Assembly: GCA_002118135.1 (NCBI GenBank)
Contig: BDIU01000023.1
Coordinates: 249,296 to 313,295, forward strand
Direction: 5' to 3'
DNA from: Trebouxia sp. TZW2008
Taxonomy: Eukaryota; Chlorophyta; Trebouxiophyceae; Trebouxiales; Trebouxiaceae
DNA length: 64,000 bases
The position numbers were made by a program, and so were the translations under genes. Below the pieces are notes generated by a model. It was not told the DNA's origin. It ran no database searches and saw only the letters and a list, made by a program, of their open reading frames with translations. Numbering within the stretch: position 1 is the first letter of the stretch; each line of letters starts with the position of its first letter. Positions 37,301-48,216 of the stretch are shown one piece after another.

Positions 37301-40300
37301 AGCTATCCTTGTTTTTGCTGTCATGCGGTGCTCCAGCTGATGCAAAAGCCACAGCATTTCAGGCTGCTGCATTGTCCCACGTGCAAAGAGATGCATGTTC
37401 ACACTATTCGTCCTATGTCTTGTGACGTACGCAGCTACATGAGATCTGACTGTTGACTGATGCAGGGATGGCGCGTGTAAGGCATACACTGCAGGCGGTG
37501 CAGGCCAGGGCACAAGCTGCACTGGCCCTGGCTGACAAGGGCCCCACCAGCCTAGTGCAGACGTTAGCTGGCGTACTCCCACCCCTAGCAAGCACAGGTC
37601 AGTTCCTTTCTCCTCACACACCTGTGATACGTCGTTTTGCAGCTCTTGGCTGAGCTATGCTTGCACCCCTAGCAAGCACAGGTCAGGCTCCTTCTCCTTG
37701 TCACACCGTGATGCATTGCTTTGCAGCTCTTGTTTGAGCTATGCTTGCACCCCTAGCAAGCACAGGTCAGTCCCCCTCTCATCCCCATATCTGTCATGCA
37801 TTGTTTGCAGCTCTTGGCTGAGCTATGCTTGCACCCCTAGCAAGCACAGGTCAGGTCCCCTCTCATTGTCACACTGTGATGCATTGTTTGCAGCTATTGG
37901 CTGAGCTGTGCTTACACAAACCCATTGTAATGTAGTCGACATGTTATTGCTGAAAGGTCAACCTGAACGCTGAAGGGTGTTGTTGAAAGGGCTCTGCTTG
38001 CATGACCCTAGCAGGGTCAACTGCAAAACCCTGTGCCCAGAGGCTACTATGCATGCTGCATATGCAAGCCTTTGTTCTTAGGACTTTTCCGCTGGGCTAT
38101 GCGATAGACCCAGGGCAGTGAAGGCTGTGCCAGAACCAAATCCAGATGCTGCAGATGTGAAAAGCTTCTTTGTTGTGTTTGTTGTGGAGGCTGAGGCAGC
38201 AGCTCAGGTCATGCAGGGCTACACTTTTGTAAATCTGGTGAGGATCAACCTTGATAGTTGAGCCCAGAGCTCGGTGCAAATGCTGCAGATGTGAAGGGTG
38301 TGTTTGTGGTGGAGGCAGAGGCAGCAGCTCAGTTCATGCAGGATGTAGCCAAATCCAACAAGGCAGAAGCTGGCCTGCAGCTGCTGTCAGCCGTGCTTCA
38401 GCAGCCGAACGCTGGCTCAGACACCCTTGCTGCAACTGAAGCCAACGTCTTGCAGGTACGCATGCTGCTCGTGCTTAAATGCATTTTGCTCATAAGCGCA
38501 ATCTGAATTGAAGACATATGCAGAACAGTCAACTGCCAGCTGGCCTTAACGACCTGAGATTGAAAGGCATGAATGTCTATTGTCAGCACAATTGTGTTTT
38601 GCTTGCATGCACAGCACGATTTGCTGAAACTGAGGTTGGCGTCTTTCAGGTGCATGATCTTGCTTTCGGTCAGGCTGGGTGTTATCTTCTCTCATAGCAC
38701 TGCATCCTCAATCAGAGTGTCTCTACAGGACGAGTCATGCACAGTGTTTGAAGCATCGCTAGTGCAAGTGTCTAGGCTCACCCTGCTTGACAACGCCAGG
38801 TGCCAAGCCAGGCTGCATCCCACTTTGCAGCTTGACAGTTTTCGCTCATCCGTTCTGCATTACTTGCAAATAATGGCATGCCTTAGCGAGAGAGTCAACG
38901 TCATGTCACCCTGCCAGCAAAGATTATGTTGAAAGCAATGAAGCAATTACAATATAACGCAGGTGGTGGAGAGAGCCCTGCACACTGCAACAGTGCTCAT
39001 CAAAGCGGCGCAGGCTGATGCCCTCTGGTCACTAGGCTGTGGTGACGCTATTGATGATGCAAAGCAAGCCATCAACAGGTGTGCTTACACAATGGCTGCC
39101 TTGTGTGTCTGCACACAATGTCTTAATGTTGTTGAGTCAATCACGTTGGATGCCTGGCACATGACTGTCCTGCAGTGACCACAGTCAGGATCCAGTGACA
39201 GTGGTCCACTTGTCACGTGAAGCATAAGATGGTGCTGTGTCAGAGCAATTTCTTTACTAGTTATGCTTGTACCTTGACACATCACAGGCTGGAATAGGAT
39301 TGAAGGTGCTGCGAGTTCGATGTGCGTGCAGCAAGTCAGCAACCACATGCTTGTTGCTTGCATTGTTGACAATGCAGCCTAAGACTGAAGCCACGCTCAT
39401 GCTTGTACCATCAGTTCACAAAGTTGTTTTGAAAACTCTGTACCAGCCATCCGTATCAGGCAAGCCCTGAAGCCCACTTTAGACTTTATAGCTCCCATGC
39501 TTTCAGGTCAACTGCATACACTAAGCAGGCTGTGACAGCATGGTGTGAACTACAGGTGTCAAGTTTTCAGGCTCATGCTGACAGTTTTCACCGCAGCACG
39601 CATTCTGTTTGCCCAGTTGCAGCAGCGCAACACCATCTTCAACGGCATCAGTCTGCTGGACTGGCAGCTGGCCGCCCATGCAGCCATCACCACCTGCAGC
39701 TGCGGCACCCTGTGAATTTGGTCTGCTATTGCAGGTGGCAAGTTTTCAGGCTCATGCTGGCAGCTTGCACCGCAACATGTATTCTGTTTGCCCAGTTGCA
39801 GCAGCGCAACACCATTCTGAAGAGCATCAGTCTGCTGGATTGCCTGTTGGGCGCTCATGCAGCCATCACCACCACCTCAGAGTGCCTAGGGGCAGCTCTC
39901 GGAAGCACACCTGGCCCTGAGACTCAGCAAGTATTGCAGGTATGCTTTTGTCAAGCGGTCAAAAAATGCATCTCTCAAATTCTTTGTTGTCTGTTTGCTG
40001 GTTGAAGCAGCTATCACCACCACCTCAGAGTGCCTAGGGGCAGCTCTGGGAATCCTTTCTGGCCCTGAGACCCAGCAAGTGCTGCAGGTATGTATTACCG
40101 AGCCCTTCTCAATTGCTGCATTTCCCTGCTGTTGTCTCAGCTCGTGGATTTAGCAGCCTCTCCAGATGAGCATACACATTTCATGTGGACATCTGATGCT
40201 CAAGTACGCTGCTCCAGTCTGATGCTCAAGCCACATGCTGAATTTGAGTGTGCAAGCCACTGTGGCCCTCTGTGCTAGAGCTACAAACATGGCAGCAGCC

Positions 40301-43300
40301 AGTGATGGACGTGAACAATAGTGAAGCTGACCAAACGAGTCTCTGTTTGTGCGTGTGTGCAGGCCAGGCAGGCGTTGACAGGAGCGTTGAAGATCTGGTG
40401 GGACCAGTCACACACCAGCGCCCCTGACTTTGTCTGCATATGTGTGCAGGCCAGACAAGCATTGACAGGGGCATTGAAGATCTGGTGGGATCAGTCACAC
40501 AGCAGCGCCCCTGACTGGCACCCCGCCTTGCTCCCTTCCATCTTCCTGGGGGCCAAGGCAGCTGCTATGAACAGCAACGTTGACCCTAATCAGGTGAGCT
40601 GCTGATCTGGCTTGCTTTTGCCAGAGAGCCTGTGCAGAGTTCAAAAAAGAGTGTCTAAGCAGTGTCTGACCCGACTACGATGCAGGAAATGGGTATTCTA
40701 GATAGGTACTATGGCAAACTCTGCAATGATTCCTCAGTCCTTTCCAGAGCGCGTGAGTGCTCAAGGGAAGTTGACCTCAGCTACGCGGGTGCAGATTTGT
40801 ACATCTTGCTTATATTCAGACGGCAGCTGCAGTTAGCCTCCACAGATCATATGTTGTCAAGGATGCAGGCATGTCTGCGCAACGGTCTGTTTTTGCATCC
40901 TGCCAATCTGGATGGTCTGACTGGCTTGTGCATGTGTACAGGCACCTCGTAACCTGTACAGCCGCATCTGTGTGATCAGCGACTTGTTCCCGCCAGAATG
41001 GCCCCCAGTGGCTCAGCGTAAGGGGGTCCCCCACCCACCCCCCACCCAGATGGCCTACAGGGCCGCCCTGGCTAGGGGGCTAGAGCCTGTCAAGCAGGGC
41101 TTCAGAGACATGGTCAACCTTGCGGTGGCTTCAGATAGTCGCATGTTTAGAGGCGCCTTGGTGCGGCTGGCTGCAAGAGCTGCAGGTTTGCATCTCATTG
41201 TATTCTGCAGCATTGCTAGTGAATTTGGAAGACGTGAGAATGTAAACAGTCACAAGTGCAGTGCTGCCAAGAGCAGAGGCATACACGGTTCCAGGTTCAT
41301 GGTCATCATCATAGCAGAGATCTACCTGATGCATATGTCAAGGAGGCTCCTGCAACTCTGTTGTGCATTTCAGCATCCCCAAAGCCTTGTATCAATCATG
41401 CACTGCAGCCAGACAACGATTTCTTCGGGAATTCTGCTGGTGAACAGTTGCTTGTGGGATATACAATCAGACTTGTCTGGTTGCAGCACATAAGCCAATT
41501 CTCTACGCGCAGGGTTGGGAGGAGGCATGGGCATGTTGCTGGCAGAACCCATCACCAAGGCCCTAGCTGAAGTCGTCACCTCCAGCGCAACCTTTGGGGA
41601 GGTCCGCCGTGTCTTAGAGATCATCGTCCCTCTTGCCTACCGCCCCTCTATCAAGGTAGCATGCCTTTGCAGACTTACTGTGCTACATTGAGCCTAATGC
41701 CATTCTATCAACATACTGTGCCCTATGACAGTTGGCCTCAAGAGTCTTTGCCAGAGTCGCAACTTGGTCGAGACCCTAACCATGTTGCGTGAGCCATCAA
41801 ACTGCAATGTGTACGGCAGAAAGCTGGTGCATGAACTACAACCACTCAATGTGACAAGAAGCAGAATAGGGCATTAGGTAGCCAGGAAGCCTGTACTCAT
41901 TCGACGCACTTCTGTGCAGGCTGCGTTCTTGGACTTGAAGCTGGCAGACAGCCTGAGAGGGTTGATGGAGCGGGTCGTGCCAATCTTGGGGCAGTACCCA
42001 GATGCAGGCAGCCTGTGCACCATGGTGCTGGAAGCAGTTCTGGTGCTGCTGGACCCTGAGATCTGCCTCAACCCCATGGCACAGGCCAAGCAAAGAGTTG
42101 CTGATGAGACCCCCTCCCCTGCTGAGGTGGGTTCCCTGCGCAAATGGCACTTCCATCCCTGTCGCAAAACAAGATGCGGCTGGTTTCTGCCACTAGGCCA
42201 GACGCACCTGCCCATGTGCGGCCTGGTCACTTGCCTGTGTGTAGCTAACGCTTGACGACCAACAAGGTTGCAAATGTTGAGTTCAACATGCACTTCTCCA
42301 CTTGCAGGGAGGACACATTGCTTTCACCATTCTAGCGTCCCTATCACACCTGGAGCATACATGTTGCTTGACATACGTAGATATTCAGCGTGCAGGAAGC
42401 AAATACCACTACTGTTTTGACAGCTTTCTCGTGCAGGGAGGAAATATTGCTGCTGTCATCTTAGCATCCCTATCACGCCTGGGAAGCAATGCACACGTAG
42501 CCAAGCGCATCCTGAAAGAGATGTCAACGCACACGCATGGGCGCGTCATGCTGCGCCTTGGGGCCGCCAAGTGGCAGAGCAACATGACCGGCAGCGAGGT
42601 CACCACAGCTGTGGTCAGCAAGGCTTCCCTGCAGTGGGCAGCCTCGCGCCTTTGGGCTGCAGGTAAAGCTAACTGTGTCAGGTTGCATAAGCAAGAAGAC
42701 GTTGAACAAATTTATAATGTGCGTAAGCTTTGAGGGTAGTAACGCTAGCAAATGCACAAGAATGCAACAATGAGTGTGCAATCAAGGCATCGTTGGGTTG
42801 CATGCACATCCTAGCATGCACGCTTGTGCTGCCATTTGCCAAGGCTTGCTTTGTGTTGAGTCTCAGCAACAGCTGCACTCATCTACATTGCAAGCAGTAT
42901 AAGTCTTGTGGTGCTTATCTTGCCGCTTTGGCCCCTGACCAGTCTGTCTGTGTAAATGTGCAGCTGAGGCAGCAGGGACCGATATGAAGCTGCGCAACAC
43001 TAACCAGGAGGTTGCGCAGACGCTGGAGACGGTGGCCACTCTCAAAGAGGACATCACAGAGGGCGATCTCACCCTGCCCTCTGGCCCTGCCCCCAACCGC
43101 TTTGCTGCTGCTGTTGGAGCTTCTGTGGAAGCTGCAAGTGCTGCTGACATTGCCAAGGCTGCTGAGACCAGGTGCTACATCACACGACATGCTTCACTCA
43201 ATCATACACTCACGATTCACCCATACACACATTTACACACTTGCTCAATTGTTCACTATATTGTCCCTGTCTTAACTGTTGTTTGTCGTCATGCATCCTT

Positions 43301-46300
43301 GTGCTCCATGTTGCGTGTTTCTTCAATTTTCATGGCAATTCCACCCAACACTCGCCGTTTGTCAGCAGCAGGCAAATTCAAATTCTTAAGTCTATCCCAC
43401 ATGTCGAGAGTCAGGCTGTTGCACAGACGCGCTGCTGAAAGACTTGCAGACAGCATGACAGGCACTCCTTGAGGCAGTGTGACTATGTGTGCGACCAGAT
43501 GTTCCTGTTGCAGTCACTTTGCGGTGCACGGCAATGCAGTGGCGCAGCTGTTTGATCCTGCCTCATCATGATGCACTTGTTCACTCATTCAGGAAAGTCT
43601 AACCCGATCTTGTACTGTGATCACAATTGCGCTCTGCTGTTGCAGTGACTTTGCAGCACAAGGCAATGCAGTGGCGCAGCTGTTTGACCCAGCCTCACAT
43701 ACCTTTTGGAGGAATGTGCGAGAGCGAGCTGTGGCCCCCGTGGCAGCCTTTGGCAGAGCGCCAGTCAAGTGGCAAGTCTGGCAGCCTAACACTGTCCCTG
43801 CCATCACCTCATGGTATGCTGCAAAGACAAGTTGCTAGCCGTCACCTTCTCTTATGCTGTTTCTGTGTATGTGGGCGTTGGCATAGCACTGGTCAAGTAT
43901 CAAGTGTGACAGCCCAACATTATCCTTGCTATCACCTCATGGTATGCTGCAATCCTACCCTGGCAGCCACAATCGTTTTGTCATGGGGGGCATGCATTTG
44001 GATTAGGGTGACATACTTTTGTGACCAGACATGATTGGGCAAGACCTGAAGAATGCAGTAGTGCTGGTTGCTAATGACTGCACAGCCCCACACGATGCAT
44101 GTTTACGGGCACACGTGGCTGAGGCCCTTTGCTGCGTGGCTGTTCACAGATTGCCCAGTCAACAGCACAGTTACCATCAACATCAGACAGTGATCTCAGG
44201 ATGCATGTTCAAGAGCAAGCTGTACTGGCATGATACGTTTTGATGTCTTGGGTACTTAGTCTCTGCGGATGTGCTGACGTCAACGCCCATGAACAGGATC
44301 ATAGCACCTGTGGCTGCTGCACCATATGGTTCGTGGTAGTTCACAGGATGCAGCAGTTTTACAGTTTAGCCAAGTAATCCCAACAGGAGCAGATGGGAGT
44401 TGCCTAAGGGTTTCTAGCCTACTTGAAGCTCAAACTTGAAGCTGTAGCCTCAGCCAGCGAGTGCTTTTCTCACAACGTACATGCAAGGGCATACCCAACT
44501 GGCGTCAAATGCTTTGTGGCTGTTCACAGGATGCAGCGGCCTTTGACTTCAGCCAAGCGGTCCCATCAGGAGCGGCTTGGGGTTGCCCAGGGGGGTTCTG
44601 GTCTACCCTCCCCTTCCCAGAAGCTCAAGACTGAAGCTGGAGCTTCAGCCAGTGCGGCCTCTTCAGCTGGCAGAGCAGGCATTGGGCCCATGCCTGGGGA
44701 TGACCTACCCCCTGTCATAGCCCCCCCTGGCAGGTTAGCCAAGCAGCCACCACAATGTCTCAACATGTTGCTGTCAGCTGAAGCAATGCAATCAGCAACT
44801 TTTCACATGCTTGTCGTGAGATGTCTAGCCTGTGCCTTCCAGCTGCTCATGCTTGACCTTGGTGTGCATATGCAGCATATCCTTTGGTGTGACCCTGCAG
44901 CCTACCCTTTGGTATGATTGTGCAGCTTGCCCTGAGGTGTTGATATTGCAGCTTACCCTCTGGTGTCATCATGCTCCTCACCCCTTGGAATATGCAGGTC
45001 ACGTGCACAGCAGTTGAGAGGCCGCAGCAGTGGCAACAGCAGCCGCCCAGCATCCTTGCATGTGGATGACTTTGAGAAGGCAGCTGGCATGGCACCTTCC
45101 CCAGCAGTGCCAATAGTCAGCAAGCCCTCAGGGCTGGCCCTGCCGCCGCCCATTGCAACTGCCCCTGCCAGATCAGGCTCGATCACACTGCGTGACTCAG
45201 GTCAGTCAGAGCTCTTCCTTGACAACTTCTGATCTCACTGGTTGTTGTTGAGAATACCGCGTGTTTCAGTTCAGAGACCACCCTGTTCTGACAAGTCCTC
45301 ACATTGCTAATGCCATGGTCATGTTTGTCCACAAGCCAAGTAACAGCTCATCGCTGCAGTGTGTTGCCAAACTTGCAGCAGCACCTAGCAATCAGCAGAG
45401 CCTTCAAGCTTCCTGTAACACAAGCGCATGCTTCACAGCAGCAAATTCCCCTTGCCATGCAACCAATATGCTGTACATGCAGGGACGCCAAGAAGCACAT
45501 CACTTACTACAAGGGTGTCAACAGAGCTGGCTCCATCAATCTTGCCCATGCCTTACACACCAGTAGCCAACGTCATCAGCAACCCCTGCAGTACAGATTC
45601 ACCCAAATGCATGTCTGAGCGCAGCAAACAAGCATCAGCTGGCAATTCACCTCAGTGTGGGTCGCATGCAGGGATGCCAAGGACTACATCACTGACTGCA
45701 AGGACATCTCTAGGGGTTGCTGCCTCTACCTTGCTCACACCCCAGACACCAGCAGCAGCTGTCATCAACAAACTCTGCAACACAGGTTCACCCACATGCA
45801 TGTCTGACAGCAGCAAGCAAGCATTGCTGTGCAACCCTTACTGTCACGCTGTTGGTGCAGGGACCCCCAAGGAGCATATCACTGGCTACAAGGACATCAA
45901 TAGGGGTTGCCGTCTCTGCCTTGCCTACACCCAAGACATCAGCAGCCGTAGTCATCAGCACAGTTTCACCTACACGCATGTCTGAAAGCAGCCGACAAGC
46001 GTCAGCCAGCAACTCATCTCAGTATGCATTGCATGCAGGGACGCCAAGGAGCACATCACTGACTACAAGGACATCAGCAGGGGCTGCTACATCAGCCTTG
46101 GCCCCTCCTCAGACACCAGCGGCCGCTGTCATCAGTACCTCGCTGTCTCCACCCCCTGCCCCTCAGATCCCAGCCCCCCTGGCCCCTCCTCCCAATCCCC
46201 AGCCAGCCCTCACCACCCTAACCTCTGTCAAAGCTGAACCCATGCCAGCAGCTGTATCAGCAGCTCTACCAGCAGCTTCCTACGCAGCTGTCAAAGCTGA

Positions 46301-48216
46301 GCCACTGCAGGTGCCAGTGCGGCTGCCATCAATGGCGGAAGCAGCAGCAGCAGCAGCAGCAGCAGAAGTGCTACGCAAAGCTTCACCAGGGCTATCAGGG
46401 GTGTCACCAAAAGCGCCTTTTGACAGCTCACCAGCTGCTGTAAATGACGCAGCCTCTGTTGACCTGCTTGCGCCTTTGCAAGCCTATTCCTCTCTTTCTG
46501 CTGCCACTGCTGCACTAGCTGCTGCTGCTGTTGAGGCTCCCATGGCGTCGCAGGCTGCTATCCCTGGTGTGAAGTCCCCACTTACAGTACCTGAAGCACC
46601 AATAGCAGCTGTCACTGCCCCATCATCAACAGCACTGCCTGCGCAGTTAGACACAGTGTCCAGCAGATCTTCAGGTGACTTTGCCACACCTTCAGTGACA
46701 GCAGCTCTGTCACCTGCCACATCACCACAAACAGCAGTCGCATCAGCAGGTCCTGATGTCCCCTCAGCCACACCCCCTGATGCTACATCAGTCTCCCTGC
46801 CTGCTACCCTGCCCATGTCTGCGGCGCCCTTGCCACCAGCAGCAGCACCAGCCAACCTGCTGCTACAGCCCACAGTGCAAACAGCTCCTATGCAAGCCGA
46901 AGCCAGCATGGCAACACCCAGCGTGCCTGCACAGGCTGCTGCAGCAGTCATGCAGCAGCCGCCGCCTTTGAGTGCTGCCAGCAGACAGGATGCACCATCA
47001 GCAGCAAGTGTGCCTGCTGGTACTGCTGCAGTACAGGCGCCAGGGCAGCCTCTCACAGCCCCCAGCATCAGCCCCTCGACCACCTTAGTCAGCCAAACCA
47101 GCTCAGGTTCCTGGGCAGGTGCTGCGCCAGCTGCAGGGCTGAGTCATAGAGACCCTAGGCGGGCAGCAACGGCAGCTGCGCCGGCTGCCAGGCCCAGCTC
47201 TGCCGGCTCCAGGCTGCCTGCTGCTGCCAGCACAGCACCTGCTGCTGCAGCTGCCCCAGCAGCTGTGCCATCAGTCAGAGCTGCCCCAACTGCTGCTGCA
47301 AGCAGTGTGCCTGCTGCATCTGCAGCAGCAGCAGCAGTTGGTGCTGGTGTGAGGGATCCAAGACAAGGCGCTGCAGGACCCGCAGCTGCAGCAATAAGAC
47401 AGGGGTCTGCCACTGCATCTGCTGCAAGACAGGCTCCTGGCAATGCTCCTGCTGCAGCAATTGGTAAGGGCTCCACATGACACGACATTTTACCTTTCAG
47501 TGCTATGATTCTGAAACTGAAGTCAAGAACAAACCACCAGGAACCGCTGCATACTGTTTCGAGAACTCTGCATGCACTGTTGGCAGGTTTGTTGTGCTAT
47601 AGTAGCAGAACAGTCAACTGAACACACTGTTTAGCACAGACGCTGTGTGTGCGCGGCCCAAATCCTGTTGGTGGCATGTTCTTCATGTCAAAACCTTGGT
47701 AGGATAACGACAAGCAAGTGCATAGATAACAGCAGTGCTCACTGTGAAGGTAAAAAATTGTCAGCATGCTGGCATCAGCATCGTATCAGATAACGTCACA
47801 GGCTTCATGCATGTGTGACTGATGCAGGGGCAGGCAGAGGCAGGACACAGCCCAAAGCAACATTGTCGTCTGCTCAACAGGCTCAAACTGCAGCCCTTTT
47901 ACAGGTCAGTGCTGCCATGCATGTATGCAATTACTCTGCTTGGTGCATACACAACACATGTGTGTCATCATACTCATGAATGGGATTATCATGAACTGTC
48001 TTTGCCAGATCAAGAACGCCAATGTCAGCCTTTTGCTGCATGTTTTGCAAGTCTTGTGTTGAGAAGTTGGTACCGCCTGCAAGCTTTTGACACAGTGAAA
48101 TGTGATTGCAGGCGTTGACCAAGGGTGGAGAGGAGTTGCAGAGGTTCTTAGCAGCCCACCCAGAAATGCGAGCAGCCATGCCTGTGTTGCTTGACTCGCT
48201 ACGGCAAATGCAGTGA
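28370..48216 (+). CDS. VIR: Virilizer homologue, scaffold of the m6A mRNA methyltransferase complex
   Basis: Exons: 28370-28450, 28539-28727, 28800-28895, 28998-29638, 30354-30617, 31073-31588, 31966-32169, 32667-32877, 33185-33464, 33885-34128, 34704-34901, 35566-35671, 35994-36249, 36534-36584, 36690-36833, 36875-37061, 37466-37597, 38289-38455, 38729-38893, 38963-39078, 39750-39939, 40450-40593, 40942-41185, 41513-41655, 41920-42126, 42437-42662, 42964-43171, 43646-43813, 44530-44733, 44998-45200, 46039-47463, 47828-47904, 48112-48216. Phases fit everywhere except between 29638 and 30354, where an exon is missing. Length is about 2600 residues (Arabidopsis VIR about 2140). The N-terminus (LFKRILTHDKFGDNVEE, then KKLMVRGQYQTLPLTIMGW) and the C-terminal motif RPASLHVDDF match plant VIR; the last 35 residues match its final helix. 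Armadillo-like helices lie between. An acidic plus RS-rich block (about residues 425-830) and a 475-residue Ala/Pro/Ser-rich exon look lineage-specific. Confidence 0.88.
30698..30754 (+). repeat. Dispersed repeat, copy 2
   Basis: Partner of 26588-26643. It lies in a Virilizer intron. Confidence 0.75.
34411..34840. repeat. Triplicated start of the Virilizer exon at 34704
   Basis: Acceptor plus GGGCACTTGCCAGCA-type exon starts occur at 34411, 34571 and 34701. Only the third continues into a full exon with a donor. Confidence 0.85.
34860..35205. repeat. Copies of the end of the exon at 34704-34901
   Basis: The pattern of TCTGCCTTCATGAGCACGCTTCTTACAGG (given by position 34872-34901) recurs near 34961-34990, 35050-35082 and 35177-35205, each more decayed and all in the following intron. 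Confidence 0.75.
35845..36385. repeat. Copies of both ends of the exon at 35994-36249
   Basis: An upstream decayed copy of the exon start lies at 35845-35965 (shared CATCAGTGGCAGGCAAGCA). A downstream decayed copy of the exon end lies at 36305-36385. Confidence 0.8.
37581..37920. repeat. Four 84-bp tandem units with splice signals
   Basis: ACCCCTAGCAAGCACAGGTC starts at 37581, 37665, 37749 and 37833, exactly 84 bases apart. Each unit holds an exon end, a GTCAG donor and a TTTGCAG acceptor, so it resembles a minimal intron plus a short exon. The extra units are not open in the right frame. A fifth, degraded unit follows. Confidence 0.9.
38135..38665. repeat. Copies of both ends of the exon at 38289-38455
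   Basis: Upstream: 38140-38222 resembles 38279-38350 (GCTGCAGATGTGAA start). Downstream: 38619-38665 resembles the exon end and donor at 38428-38470. Confidence 0.75.
39552..40087. repeat. Repeated exon region around 39750-39939
   Basis: Copy 1 is 39552-39715, copy 2 (full exon) is 39732-39939, and copy 3, covering only the exon end and donor, is 40004-40090. Copies 1 and 2 share a GTTTTCAG acceptor in the same phase; copies 2 and 3 share CTCAGAGTGCCTAGGGGC. Confidence 0.9.
40354..40527. repeat. 87-bp in-frame tandem duplication at an exon start
   Basis: 40354-40440 and 40441-40527 are about 88% alike. Both contain a TGTGTGCAG acceptor, and the reading frame runs open from copy 1 through copy 2, so using the first acceptor would add 29 residues. 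Confidence 0.92.
42302..42490. repeat. Duplicated start of the exon at 42437
   Basis: TGCAGGGAGGACACATTGC at 42303 resembles TGCAGGGAGGAAATATTGC at 42432; similarity covers about 55 bases. Confidence 0.8.
43505..43950. repeat. Copies of both ends of the exon at 43646-43813
   Basis: An upstream copy of the start lies at 43505-43570 (shared GGCAATGCAGTGGCGCAGCT). A downstream copy of the end and donor lies at 43900-43953 (shared ATCACCTCATGGTATGCTGC). Confidence 0.85.
44330..44660. repeat. Duplicated start of the exon at 44530
   Basis: 44335-44462 is a decayed copy of 44519-44656, including TTCACAGGATGCAGC at the acceptor. Confidence 0.8.
44876..44995. repeat. Degenerate tandem repeat in a Virilizer intron
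   Basis: Four units of roughly 30 bases around TGCAGCnTACCCTnTGGTGT lie just upstream of the acceptor at 44997. Confidence 0.6.
45479..46130. repeat. Four copies (about 190 bp) of an acceptor and exon start
   Basis: Units start near 45480, 45668, 45860 and 46038. Each begins CAGGGA-x-x-CCnAAGGA and reads in one frame as TPRSTSLTTRTS-like. The last unit leads into the long Ala/Pro/Ser exon. Confidence 0.88.

Noticed and set aside
37581..37920. CRISPR array
   Set aside because: The 84-bp units are repeated in full, with no unique spacers, and lie in an intron of a nuclear gene.
39285..39470. A Virilizer exon after the acceptor at 39285
   Set aside because: Its phase does not fit the exon ending at 39078, whereas the exon at 39750 fits both neighbours.
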